From the NCBI GenBank assembly GCA_023430325.1, contig JAEZAU010000117.1, positions 1 through 31,748 on the forward strand: a stretch of 31,748 bases of DNA, given 5' to 3'. Source of the stretch: Bacteroidota bacterium. GTDB taxonomy: Bacteria > Bacteroidota > Bacteroidia > Flavobacteriales_F > PHOS-HE28. Below, piece by piece: positions 1-7,675 of the stretch; the first letter of the stretch is position 1; each line of letters begins with the position of its first letter. The position numbers and the translations under genes are program-made. The notes below the pieces were generated by a model. The model saw nothing but the letters and a program-made list of their open reading frames with translations. It ran no database searches and was not told where the DNA came from.

Positions 1-733
1 TGATGCGCACTCCGGTACCTTCCAGCTCGTTCATGATGCGGCTGATGTGATCGTGCTCACCAGAATCCACGGCGATGATGGCTTCCTCCACGTTCATCCG
101 ATCGATCACCTGCCGCGCTTCGTTCCACTTTCCCAACCGCGGCAGACCCACATTGGTCAGCAGTTGATCACCGCCGTTCACATTCAGGAAACCGATGAAC
201 CTGTTCCCTGTGGATCGCTTCATGCCCTGTATCTCTTCATAGATGGCCATGGCCCTTTCATTTCCACCGATGAGCACGGTATTGAAACCGATCCGCCGGT
301 CATGCACCTTGCGCACGGTGCTGCTGGTGATGAGGAAACGGAACAGGAAGGTGATGCCGAACTGCAGGAGGAAAAATGCGATGAACGATCGATAGTAATA
401 GCGGTAGCTGGCCACTTGATCATCCAGCAGCAGGATGAAGAAGATCACCAGGGTGCCGAGCACACTGATGAAGAGTGTCTGTCCCAGTTCCTTGGTACGG
501 AAACGGCGGAAGACATCGCGGTAGCCACCGATCATCGTATAAAGGCCGAACCAGAAGAGCGGTACCAGCACCAATCCCTTCACGTAGTTCACATCCAGGG
601 TGATCGGCACCTCATACCCGAACTTGATCGGTTCGAGATACGCCTTGCGGTATAGGTAGAACAGCGTCCAGGCGATCGCCGATCCGGCCAGATCGGCCGC
701 GAGGTATTTTGCAACTTGCGCGCGCCTGTTCAT
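1..733 (-). CDS. polyprenyl glycosylphosphotransferase (exopolysaccharide sugar transferase), N-terminal part, cut by window edge
   Basis: This reading frame is open from an ATG at 733-731 to base 1 without a stop, so about 244 codons are visible and the C-terminus is missing. The N-terminal ~130 residues contain several hydrophobic segments that look like four or five membrane helices, for example around VLVPLFWFGLYTMIGGY and FISVLGTLVIFFILLL. They are followed by a Rossmann-like CoA_binding_3-type domain beginning near FNTVLIGGNERAMAIY. This order is that of initiating sugar transferases (WbaP/WcaJ type), which move a sugar-1-phosphate onto undecaprenyl phosphate in the inner membrane. The catalytic Bac_transf domain should lie beyond the window, so activity cannot be judged. 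The start overlaps the stop of the upstream lipoprotein gene by ATGA (730-733), indicating translational coupling. Confidence 0.85.
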   Translation of the reverse strand, partial: MNRRAQVAKYLAADLAGSAIAWTLFYLYRKAYLEPIKFGYEVPITLDVNYVKGLVLVPLFWFGLYTMIGGYRDVFRRFRTKELGQTLFISVLGTLVIFFILLLDDQVASYRYYYRSFIAFFLLQFGITFLFRFLITSSTVRKVHDRRIGFNTVLIGGNERAMAIYEEIQGMKRSTGNRFIGFLNVNGGDQLLTNVGLPRLGKWNEARQVIDRMNVEEAIIAVDSGEHDHISRIMNELEGTGVRI

Positions 734-1581
734 GAGGTGGTACGCACCAGTTTGATGTTGTCCAGAAAGACACGAGCAGTTCCGCCGGTTGGTGCCCAGG
801 CCTCGAAATAGATGTCCCGCTGGCTGATGTTGGAATTGAACACCGGCGATAGGTCGATGTACACCTTGTTCCAGGAAGGCGTCGATCCATCCCCGCCGGC
901 GGTGGGCACCAGATAGACGTAGGACGATCCGGTGGAAACGCCATTCGACGTATACAGAACACCGATCGTGAGCACCACGTTGGTGCTATAGTCCAGTTCA
1001 AGGAAGACCGGCCCTCCGTTGGTGGAGAAGTCCTCATCGGTATATACGCGGATGTAAGGACGTTGTTGATCCAGGATGAAACCACCCACGGCCGTGCCTT
1101 CGAATTGGAAAGGCGGCTCGTTGAAACGATCGAAGGTCGTGTCACTTTCCTCTGTGACCTGCAACTGCATGCCGGCATCTTCGAAAGCCTCGGTCCACAG
1201 ATCGGTATTGGCCGTATAGCTGACCTGCGGCACCAGTGTGGTGGAAGCCGTTCTTGCCAGATCGACCGTTCCTTCATACCAGGTATAGAAAGGATAAGCG
1301 GCACGATCATCGAACATGCCATTCCGCTTGACACCGGCCTGTATCTGAATGCGGGTGTTCCCTTCGCTCAGTACTGGAATTCTGGCCGGGATCTCCCACA
1401 CACCCAGTAGATCGTCATCGGCATATACCCATGCATCGGTGATCTTGCTGCTGATCGGCGTGCCGTTCGCATTTACGACCTCGATACGCGGTATCTCAAG
1501 ATAGGCCGGTACATTATCTCCCTTGCGGCAGCCGGCCGCGAATACTGATAAGAATAGAATAGAATAGTAAGGTCGGATCAT
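730..1581 (-). CDS. predicted lipoprotein with C-terminal beta-sandwich-like domain
   Basis: The 283-residue product starts at ATG 1581-1579. This start puts a short hydrophobic signal and the lipobox FAAGC (Cys18) at the N-terminus; a start 51 nt further upstream would bury the signal and run into the preceding gene. Residues from about 110 to the end are rich in alternating hydrophobic/Ser/Thr segments and finish with WNKVYIDLSPVF and VFLDNIKLVRT, a pattern common in jelly-roll, carbohydrate-binding-like or galactose-binding-like domains; this is an impression of fold, not a family match. No catalytic motif is seen. It lies 31 nt after a Gfo/Idh/MocA oxidoreductase gene and overlaps the sugar-transferase start by 4 nt, so it is probably co-expressed with polysaccharide genes. 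Confidence 0.75.
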   Translation of the reverse strand: MIRPYYSILFLSVFAAGCRKGDNVPAYLEIPRIEVVNANGTPISSKITDAWVYADDDLLGVWEIPARIPVLSEGNTRIQIQAGVKRNGMFDDRAAYPFYTWYEGTVDLARTASTTLVPQVSYTANTDLWTEAFEDAGMQLQVTEESDTTFDRFNEPPFQFEGTAVGGFILDQQRPYIRVYTDEDFSTNGGPVFLELDYSTNVVLTIGVLYTSNGVSTGSSYVYLVPTAGGDGSTPSWNKVYIDLSPVFNSNISQRDIYFEAWAPTGGTARVFLDNIKLVRTTS

Positions 1582-1612
1582 GCGATGACCGAGCAACGAC
1601 AATAATTGCCGA

Positions 1613-2608
1613 TCAGTATGTGATGCTCTCATGTTGTTCGCCCATCCGCTCCAGTATGCGGTGGGCGGTACGTAGCGCGGCTGCGCCGTCCTCTATGGTC
1701 ACCACAGGTGAAGAATCCCCGGATATCGCTCTTGCGAAAGCGCGTAATTCCTCACGAATGGCGTTCAGTTGCGGTACTTCGGGCCGATCGAAACTGATCT
1801 CGCGCACACCTTTTCCACCGCCCAGGTCCATGGTGATGGCAAACGGATCGGGATCGCCTTCCACCGCCCGCATGCGCACGATCTCGGTCTGCTTGGTGAG
1901 CATATCCACCGATATATAGGCATCGCGCTGGAAGAACCGGCTCTTGCGCATGTTCTTCAGGCTGATGCGGCTTGCGGTAAGATTGGCCACACAACCGTTC
2001 TCGAATTCGATCCGCGCATTGGCAATATCGGGCGTATCGCTCACCACCGAAACACCGCTCGCATGCACGTTCTTCACCGGAACCCCGACAACATGAAGTA
2101 CGATATCGATATCATGTATCATAAGGTCCAGCACTACGCTCACATCGGTGCCTCGCGGATTGAACTGCGCCAGCCGGTGTGTTTCAATGAACATGGGCCG
2201 GTGTAGATGAGGTTGCGCCACCCGGAAGGCAGGATTGAACCGTTCCACATGGCCTACCTGAACCTTCTTGCCGGTCGCCTTGGTCAGCGCCACCAACTCT
2301 TCCGCTTCGATCAGGGTGTTCACCAATGGCTTTTCAATGAACACATGCTTGCCGGCGGAAAGAGCCTGTGCGGCCAGATCGTGATGGGTGAGGGTGGGGG
2401 TCACGATATCGATCGCATCCACCGAAGCGATCAAGCCTGACACATCATCAGCGACCGGCACATTGAATTCACCGGCCACCGCGGCAGCCTTATTGCGATC
2501 GATGTCATGTACGCCGGCTATTTCCCATTCCGATAGTTCGCGCAGCTGCTGCACATGGATGCGGCCCAGATGACCTGCCCCAAGAACCCCGATCTTCAAT
2601 GCTCCCAT
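1613..2608 (-). CDS. Gfo/Idh/MocA family NAD(P)-dependent oxidoreductase
   Basis: The 331-residue protein has the family layout: an N-terminal Rossmann domain with the dinucleotide loop GVLGAGHLGRIHV (residues 7-19), the EKP motif (92-94) whose lysine acts in catalysis, and the D-x-x-x-H-D-I-D motif (161-168) in the C-terminal domain. Members oxidise or reduce sugars, inositols, UDP-sugars or biliverdin, and the substrate cannot be read from sequence alone. Because it leads an operon that continues into a lipoprotein and an initiating sugar transferase, a nucleotide-sugar or sugar substrate is likely (inference). A TATTTTTG box lies 22 nt upstream of the start, divergent from the pcm promoter. 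Confidence 0.92.
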   Translation of the reverse strand: MGALKIGVLGAGHLGRIHVQQLRELSEWEIAGVHDIDRNKAAAVAGEFNVPVADDVSGLIASVDAIDIVTPTLTHHDLAAQALSAGKHVFIEKPLVNTLIEAEELVALTKATGKKVQVGHVERFNPAFRVAQPHLHRPMFIETHRLAQFNPRGTDVSVVLDLMIHDIDIVLHVVGVPVKNVHASGVSVVSDTPDIANARIEFENGCVANLTASRISLKNMRKSRFFQRDAYISVDMLTKQTEIVRMRAVEGDPDPFAITMDLGGGKGVREISFDRPEVPQLNAIREELRAFARAISGDSSPVVTIEDGAAALRTAHRILERMGEQHESITY

Positions 2609-2630
2609 GCGCGATCTTTTCAGAGGGGCG

Positions 2631-2638
2631 CAAAAATA
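2631..2638 (-). promoter_or_regulatory. candidate -7 promoter box (TATTTTTG) for the Gfo/Idh/MocA operon
   Basis: Read on the minus strand, the box matches the Bacteroidota TAnnTTTG consensus and lies 22 nt before the ATG at 2608. It is back-to-back with the pcm box at 2665-2672, so the 75-nt gap holds a divergent promoter pair. I did not identify a clear -33 TTG. Confidence 0.5.
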
Positions 2639-2664
2639 GAGCGGTGCGAATATGGTAGGGCCTT

Positions 2665-2672
2665 TACTTTTG
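2665..2672 (+). promoter_or_regulatory. candidate -7 promoter box (TACTTTTG) for pcm
   Basis: This is an exact TAnnTTTG match 11 nt before the first of three consecutive ATG codons (2684, 2687, 2690). A GGAG at 2677-2680 sits between box and start and would suit the second or third ATG best as a ribosome binding site. Confidence 0.55.
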
Positions 2673-2683
2673 GTGCGGAGACG

Positions 2684-3337
2684 ATGATGATGCAGGATAG
2701 TTACCGGGAGAAGGGGCTCAGACGCCAGTTGGTGGAGGTGCTACGATCGAAGGGGATCACGGATGGGCGTGTGTTGGAAGCGATCGGAAAGATCCCACGG
2801 CACCAGTTCATCGATGATTCCGCATTCCTGCAGGCAGCTTATGAGGACAAGGCTTTTCCGATCGGGCATGGGCAAACGATCTCCCAACCCTACACGGTGG
2901 CCTTCCAGACCCAGTTGTTACAGCTGTCGCCAGGCATGAAGGTACTTGAGATAGGTACAGGCAGCGGATACCAGACCGCCGTACTTGCCGCTCTCGGCGC
3001 AAAGATCTTTTCCATAGAAAGACAGCGGCCGCTCTATGCACGCACCAAGGATCGCCTGGCCGAAATGAAAGTGAAGGCCAACCTTTATTACGGCGATGGT
3101 TATCTCGGTCTGCCGAAGGAAGCACCCTTCGATCGGGTGTTGGTGACATGCGGTGCTCCACGGGTGCCGGAAGCCTTGATACAGCAGTTGAAAATTGGCG
3201 GCAGAGCAGTGATACCGGTGGGTGAGGGGAGCGATCAGGTGATGGTCCTGGTGGAACGTAAATCTGATGAGGAACAGCAGGTTACAGAGCATGGCAAGTT
3301 CCGTTTCGTGCCCATGCTCGAACAAAAAGCAGGTTGA
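2684..3337 (+). CDS. pcm: protein-L-isoaspartate O-methyltransferase
   Basis: The enzyme transfers methyl from S-adenosylmethionine to isoaspartyl residues to start repair of aged cytosolic proteins. The 217-residue product shows the PCMT signature GHGQTISQPY (61-70), followed by the SAM-binding motif VLEIGTGSGYQ (87-97) and later VTCGAPRVPEAL and the GGRAVIPVG segment. The length fits the family (about 210-220 residues). The frame is open further upstream to 2555, but that extension would run through the start of the divergent oxidoreductase gene and the promoter box. ATG 2684 is followed immediately by two more ATG codons, so the exact start could be 2684, 2687 or 2690. Confidence 0.95.
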   Translation: MMMQDSYREKGLRRQLVEVLRSKGITDGRVLEAIGKIPRHQFIDDSAFLQAAYEDKAFPIGHGQTISQPYTVAFQTQLLQLSPGMKVLEIGTGSGYQTAVLAALGAKIFSIERQRPLYARTKDRLAEMKVKANLYYGDGYLGLPKEAPFDRVLVTCGAPRVPEALIQQLKIGGRAVIPVGEGSDQVMVLVERKSDEEQQVTEHGKFRFVPMLEQKAG

Positions 3338-3559
3338 CCTTGGTGGTAACGCGGATCTTTCTACTTTTGGCCCCGATTTTTGGCAGCACAAGTGGTTGGT
3401 GAGGGTACCTGGAAAGCCGCCGCAAGGCCCGCACGATACACACAACATTTTGTTGACATCGTGTGCGATCGTAATGGATCACAATGGTACTTCCCGATAC
3501 ATTTGCCCGCCAAGAGCCATCTCCAAACCTAGAAAGCACGTAAACCAAAAACGTCCGAC
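3338..3559 (+). other. intergenic region with promoter candidates and an imperfect hairpin
   Basis: The region between pcm and the outer-membrane protein gene contains TACTTTTG (3362-3369), preceded at 19 nt by TTG (3340-3342), and TACATTTG (3498-3505). Between them, 3434-3471 forms an imperfect inverted repeat around CAACA-TTT-TGTTG (3443-3455). The downstream gene looks highly expressed, so two start sites plus a regulatory structure are plausible. No coding signal was seen. Confidence 0.4.
3498..3505 (+). promoter_or_regulatory. candidate -7 promoter box (TACATTTG) for the outer-membrane protein gene
   Basis: An exact TAnnTTTG match ending 54 nt before the ATG at 3560 would give a leader of roughly 45-50 nt. 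There is no obvious -33 TTG at the usual spacing, so the upstream box at 3362-3369, which does have one, is an alternative. Confidence 0.4.
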
Positions 3560-4411
3560 ATGAAGAAGAGTGTACTTATAGCTGCAGCGATCGTAGCCGC
3601 TTCTGCTGCTTCCGCCCAAACGGGCGAGATCACCAGCAACCGCGGTGAGAATTGGCTGTCACAAGATGGTGATTGGGGTCTGACATTCGATGCCCAACCC
3701 ATCTTCAACTACGTTGGAAACCTTTTCAACGGTGGAAGCAATGGCGAGAACGTCATGCAACTCAACGGCATGAGCCCAAGTCTGTTCATGGGCCTTCCGA
3801 ACCACAGCGGTGGAAACCAGGTCATCATCGGCGGTAAGAAGCTGGTCGATGCGAACACCGCATACCGCGGAAAGCTGCGCATCGGTTTTGGTTCAACAAA
3901 GACCACTGATGTGGTCGATGATGACAATCCAGATGCAGCAGCAGATGCCACTGTTGAAGATGTTCTTAAGACGAACTACATGAACGTGGTCCTCGGCGCT
4001 GGTCTTGAGAAGCGTGTAGGCAGCACCCGCGTGGTAGGTGTTTACGGTGGCGAACTTCTCGTAGGTTTCGGTAGCAACAAGACCACCTACGAGTACGGTA
4101 ATCCATCCGGTGAGAACACCTCTGCCGAGCGTCCTACTGAGATCAAGCATCCTTCCAGCTTCGGTCTGGGTCTGCAAGCCTTTGCAGGTATCGAGTGGTT
4201 CTTCGCTCCCAAGATGTCATTGGGTGGTGAGTACACCTGGGGCCTTGCCATGGTGAGCGACGGTTTCACCGAGACCACCACAGAAGAGTACGACTTCGCT
4301 GATGAAACAGTTGAGACAAGCACTGAGACCACAGGTCCAAAGCACAACCGTTTCAGCCTTGACACCGGTGTTAGCGGTGCCAGCATCAGCTTGAACTTCT
4401 ACTTCCAATAA
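3560..4411 (+). CDS. outer-membrane beta-barrel protein
   Basis: The 283-residue protein begins with a classical signal peptide (hydrophobic residues 4-16, likely cut after ASA at 17-19). The mature part has amphipathic strands alternating with polar, acidic and Thr-rich loops (for example DDDNPDAAADAT and TETTTEEYDF) and ends in an aromatic strand, ISLNFYFQ, as expected for a BamA-inserted outer-membrane barrel. Segments such as FGLGLQAFAGIEWFFAPKMS resemble the small OmpW/porin-like barrels of Bacteroidota. I cannot assign a transport substrate. It stands alone between its own promoter candidates and a strong terminator, which suits an abundant envelope protein. Confidence 0.8.
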   Translation: MKKSVLIAAAIVAASAASAQTGEITSNRGENWLSQDGDWGLTFDAQPIFNYVGNLFNGGSNGENVMQLNGMSPSLFMGLPNHSGGNQVIIGGKKLVDANTAYRGKLRIGFGSTKTTDVVDDDNPDAAADATVEDVLKTNYMNVVLGAGLEKRVGSTRVVGVYGGELLVGFGSNKTTYEYGNPSGENTSAERPTEIKHPSSFGLGLQAFAGIEWFFAPKMSLGGEYTWGLAMVSDGFTETTTEEYDFADETVETSTETTGPKHNRFSLDTGVSGASISLNFYFQ

Positions 4412-4430
4412 GGATAGAAGAAAGGCTCTG

Positions 4431-4467
4431 AAAGATCCCCCGGTAGCACCGGGGGATCTTTTCTTTT
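4431..4467 (+). terminator. Rho-independent terminator after the outer-membrane protein gene
   Basis: A perfect 13-bp stem (4431-4443 with 4449-4461) with a 5-nt loop TAGCA is followed by TCTTTT. It lies 19 nt after the stop codon and just before the nnr start, so it separates the two transcription units. The A-rich left flank means it could also work on the other strand. Confidence 0.9.
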
Positions 4468-4483
4468 ATAGGTTCACGATCAC

Positions 4484-6070
4484 ATGATACCGGTACTTAC
4501 TTCAGAACAGATCAGACAGGCCGATGCGCATACCATCGCCAACGAGCCTATCGCTTCCATCGATCTGATGGAAAGAGCTGCGCGGGCGTGTTCCGATCGC
4601 ATACTTTCCTGGCTGGAAGCCGGATCGTTCGGTTACGGACGTGGAAGCAAGATCATTGTTCTTTGCGGACCGGGGAACAACGGTGGCGATGGCGCTGCCA
4701 TTGCACGCCATCTCTCAGAGGCAGGTCATCAGGTCACCGTCATTCGTTCATCCAATGAGGCATCGGCGGACAACCGCGAAATGATGCGCAGGCTCAAAAA
4801 GTACGATGTCTCCACAAGGGATCTGGATGCAACTCCGATCGATGAGATCATCGGTACAACGGATGTGGTGATCGATGCGTTGTTCGGGACCGGGATGAGC
4901 CGTTCGATCGAAGGAAAGATCTTGGAGCTGATCCGTGCCGTCAATTCCAGCGGAAGGCCGGTGATCGCGATCGATATGCCCTCGGGTCTTTTCACGGAAG
5001 ACAACGGTCCCAACGATCAAAGATCGATCATCAACGCTCATTGGACCCTTACGCTGGAGGTGCCCAAACTGGAACTCCTTTTTCCTGAGAACGCACGATA
5101 TTCTGGTAGGGTCGAAATAGTACCGATCGGCTTGGACAGGACTTATATCGATTCTTTAAATGCCAGTATATATGTAATTGATGAGAAGGATATTATAGAG
5201 TTACTACCCGGGCGGGATAAGGCAGCCCATAAAGGATCGTTCGGCCATGCGTTATTGATCGCAGGGTCTGTCGGAAAAGCCGGTGCGGCAGCACTCGCTG
5301 CACAAGCTTCTGTTCGTGCGGGTGCCGGTCTGGTCACTGTGAATGTTCCTTCAGCGGTATTACCTGTGGTGCAACAATTTGTTCCTGAGGCGATGTGTAC
5401 GATCGGCGGAGATCAATGGGTCACAAAGCATCCCGATCTCAAACAATTCACAGCGATCGGGATCGGGCCGGGCATTGGTGTTAATGATGATACCTCCCTG
5501 TTATTGAAGAATTTGATAAGCTCAGGTGAAAGTAAATTAGTGATCGATGCTGATGGGTTGAACCTGCTGGCTGAGAATCCCACCTGGCTGTCATTTCTTC
5601 CGCCCGGGACCATCCTGACTCCGCATCCCAGGGAGTTCGATCGGCTGTCCGGGTCCGTGGCCTCAAATGATCACGAGCGGTTGATGCGAGCCCGCGAAAT
5701 GGCCATGAAGTATTCCTGCATCATCGTGCTGAAGTCGGCGCGCACTGCGATCTGCGATCCCAATGGAAAGATCTTCTTCAATGTGACGGGCAACCCGGGA
5801 ATGGCGCGTGGCGGAAGCGGCGATGCGCTTACGGGGCTGATGACCGGTCTATTGGCACAGCGGCTCTCACCGTTGCGAGCAGCCATTCTCGCCGTCCATC
5901 TTCATGGGCTGGCAGGCGATCTCTGTGCAGCGAAAAGAGGAATGGACGGAATGACCATTTCAGAATTGATCGCCGCGATCCCGGAGGCCTGGCAATTGCT
6001 CAGGCGGCGATCACAGGAGATCCTCCACGGGACCTTTGCCTACCCTGATCACTTTGGGATCACCTTCTGA
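4484..6070 (+). CDS. nnr: bifunctional NAD(P)H-hydrate epimerase / ADP-dependent NAD(P)H-hydrate dehydratase
   Basis: The 528-residue protein repairs hydrated NADH and NADPH in the cytosol. The N-terminal YjeF_N half (about residues 1-220) carries the epimerase motif GPGNNGGDG (62-70) and a DALFGTG segment. The C-terminal ribokinase-like half (about 245-515) carries HPREFDRLSG, the VLKSARTAI segment and the nucleotide loop GGSGDALTG typical of the dehydratase. The length fits the two-domain fusion usual in bacteria. The last 60 nt overlap the 3' end of the convergent YciO-type gene. It begins 23 nt after the upstream terminator stem; I saw no good TAnnTTTG box. Confidence 0.95.
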   Translation: MIPVLTSEQIRQADAHTIANEPIASIDLMERAARACSDRILSWLEAGSFGYGRGSKIIVLCGPGNNGGDGAAIARHLSEAGHQVTVIRSSNEASADNREMMRRLKKYDVSTRDLDATPIDEIIGTTDVVIDALFGTGMSRSIEGKILELIRAVNSSGRPVIAIDMPSGLFTEDNGPNDQRSIINAHWTLTLEVPKLELLFPENARYSGRVEIVPIGLDRTYIDSLNASIYVIDEKDIIELLPGRDKAAHKGSFGHALLIAGSVGKAGAAALAAQASVRAGAGLVTVNVPSAVLPVVQQFVPEAMCTIGGDQWVTKHPDLKQFTAIGIGPGIGVNDDTSLLLKNLISSGESKLVIDADGLNLLAENPTWLSFLPPGTILTPHPREFDRLSGSVASNDHERLMRAREMAMKYSCIIVLKSARTAICDPNGKIFFNVTGNPGMARGGSGDALTGLMTGLLAQRLSPLRAAILAVHLHGLAGDLCAAKRGMDGMTISELIAAIPEAWQLLRRRSQEILHGTFAYPDHFGITF

Positions 6071-6631
6071 AAGGTCGATCACAGTGGAAACTTCGAGGCC
6101 GCCGATGCCACCATCGATCACCAGTTCCACCTGGTGCCCCAGATGTTCATCGATCCGTTCCGGATCGGTGGTGTAATCCACCACCTTGTCCGGATCATGT
6201 ACGCTGGCCACTACCAACGCATGTCCCAATTCAGCAACTATGGCCGCTGGGATCGGATGATCGGGTACACGGATACCGACCGTGCGTTTGTTGTTCTTGA
6301 AAAGCTTGGGGATCTCGCTGCTTGCCGGAACTATGAAAGTATAAGGGCCGGGCAACGCCTTCTTCATGATCCGGAATGAGGTTGTATCCTGCATGCGTCC
6401 ATAAGTGCTGAGCTGGCTTAGATCTTTGCAGATCAACGAAAGGTCGGCCTTCTGAGGCTTCACGCCTTTCAATCTTGCCACCTCTTCGATCGCCCGTGGC
6501 TGGTGCGCGCTGCAGACGAACGCATATACCGTATCCGTAGGGCATACGACCACGCCGCCCTGCTTCAGTTTTTCCACTACGGTACGGATCTTCCGAGGCT
6601 CCGGGTCTTTCGGATGTATGCTCAGCAACAT
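6011..6631 (-). CDS. YciO-type Sua5/YrdC family protein (L-threonylcarbamoyladenylate synthase-like)
   Basis: The 206-residue protein has the YrdC fold signature GGVVVCPTDTVYAF (25-38), where the PTDT loop binds substrate. The segment LSLICKDLSQLSTYGRM, then ALPGPYTFIVPAS, GIRVPDHPI and STVIDL line up well with YciO rather than TsaC. YrdC-family enzymes such as TsaC/Sua5 make threonylcarbamoyl-AMP for the t6A37 modification of tRNA; the role of YciO is less certain, so the synthase name is by family. It starts 1 nt after the fsa stop, so the two genes form an operon. The 3' end overlaps nnr by 60 nt. Confidence 0.88.
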   Translation of the reverse strand: MLLSIHPKDPEPRKIRTVVEKLKQGGVVVCPTDTVYAFVCSAHQPRAIEEVARLKGVKPQKADLSLICKDLSQLSTYGRMQDTTSFRIMKKALPGPYTFIVPASSEIPKLFKNNKRTVGIRVPDHPIPAAIVAELGHALVVASVHDPDKVVDYTTDPERIDEHLGHQVELVIDGGIGGLEVSTVIDLSEGDPKVIRVGKGPVEDLL

Positions 6632-6632
6632 C

Positions 6633-7301
6633 TCAGGCCTTCACCGTTTGTGCCGCCTTTCGGTGATCGGCCAGGAATTTCTCGAGTCCGATCGTGGTCA
6701 ACGGATGATCGAACAGCGCGGTGATCGCGCTTAATGGGCACGTGGCCACATCAGCACCCACTTCCGCGCATTGTATGATGTGCATCGGATGCCTGATGCT
6801 GGCGGCCAGTATCTCCGTGGCGTAACCGTAATTGTCATAGATCGTACGGATCTGCTTGATCAATAGAACACCATCGGTGCTCACATCATCGAGCCGGCCA
6901 ACGAAGGGCGAAACGTAGGTAGCACCAGCCTTGGCAGCAAGAAGAGCCTGCCCGGGGCTGAAGACCAGGGTGCAATTGGTCCTTATTCCGTTGTCGGTGA
7001 AATATTTCAACGCCTTCACACCATCACGCGTCATGGGCACTTTCACCACGATGTTCGGGTGCAGGCCGGCGAGCTTTTCACCTTCCTGCAGCATACCTTT
7101 CAGATCGGTGGCGATCACTTCGGCGCTCACATCGCCTTCCACGATGGAACAGATCTCGCGGTAGTGTTTTTCCACCTGGTCCTCACCGCTTATCCCTTCC
7201 TTCGCCATGAGCGATGGGTTGGTGGTTACACCATCGAGAACACCCAGTTCCTGGGCTTCTCTTATCTGGGCCAGGCTGGCCGTATCAATGAAGAATTTCA
7301 T
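6633..7301 (-). CDS. fsa: transaldolase / fructose-6-phosphate aldolase family protein
   Basis: This 222-residue single-domain class I aldolase matches E. coli FSA along its length: Asp6 (FFIDTAS), Asn28 (GVTTNPS), the Schiff-base lysine in NIVVKVPMT (Lys87), Thr in NCTLVF and SPFVGR. At two specificity positions it has Glu61 (Gln59 in FSA) and Phe133 (Tyr131 in FSA), which are the transaldolase-type residues, so the real activity may be transaldolase in the pentose phosphate pathway rather than free fructose-6-phosphate cleavage. ATG 7301 is preferred over an upstream GTG (7316) because it places Asp6 as in the family. TACCTTTG lies 16 nt upstream. Confidence 0.92.
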   Translation of the reverse strand: MKFFIDTASLAQIREAQELGVLDGVTTNPSLMAKEGISGEDQVEKHYREICSIVEGDVSAEVIATDLKGMLQEGEKLAGLHPNIVVKVPMTRDGVKALKYFTDNGIRTNCTLVFSPGQALLAAKAGATYVSPFVGRLDDVSTDGVLLIKQIRTIYDNYGYATEILAASIRHPMHIIQCAEVGADVATCPLSAITALFDHPLTTIGLEKFLADHRKAAQTVKA

Positions 7302-7317
7302 GGGGAAGCGTCTCACG

Positions 7318-7325
7318 CAAAGGTA
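7318..7325 (-). promoter_or_regulatory. candidate -7 promoter box (TACCTTTG) for fsa-yciO
   Basis: An exact TAnnTTTG match on the minus strand, 16 nt before the ATG at 7301. There is no purine-rich ribosome binding site between box and start, so the leader would be about ten nucleotides or less. Confidence 0.6.
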
Positions 7326-7517
7326 GTGGCCGGAACCGATCGGGCAGGATGCGGTTCTTGGGCGGGTCCGATCATGGCGCGTCCTTCGCTTCTACTCCTC
7401 GGGCTTCGCCCTGTGGGGTATCCGCTGCGGCCGCTTACGCAGATCTTCCAATAAGAAATGGATCATGATCCGGACACGAGATCGGCGTAAGTGGCGGAGG
7501 CGGAAAGCCCGGAGCCT

Positions 7518-7546
7518 CACCCCCAGCCCCTCTCCCAAGGAGAGGG
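7518..7546. repeat. C-rich small palindromic repeat (CCCTCTCC / GGAGAGGG)
   Basis: The stretch CACCCCCAGCCCCTCTCCC followed by AAGGAGAGGG holds an 8-bp perfect inverted repeat (7528-7535 and 7539-7546, loop CAA). From memory, near-identical CCCCAGCCCCTCTCC sequences recur in intergenic regions of many unrelated bacterial genomes; only one copy is seen in this window, so repetitiveness is from general knowledge. Confidence 0.45.
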
Positions 7547-7675
7547 TCGCGAAGCGGACTTCCATCATATTTAGCGAGGACTTGAAGCCGCAGACACGCC
7601 CCGGCAGGAATTCGCCCGCACCGGCTGAAACATGAAAGCCGCTGATCGCATGCATTCACCAGTCGGTCGGTGTCA

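Noticed and set aside
47..655. Long plus-strand open frame (202 codons)
   Set aside because: It is the antisense shadow of the minus-strand sugar transferase; its translation is His/Asp/Gln-rich without domains, while the opposite strand gives a clear membrane + Rossmann protein.
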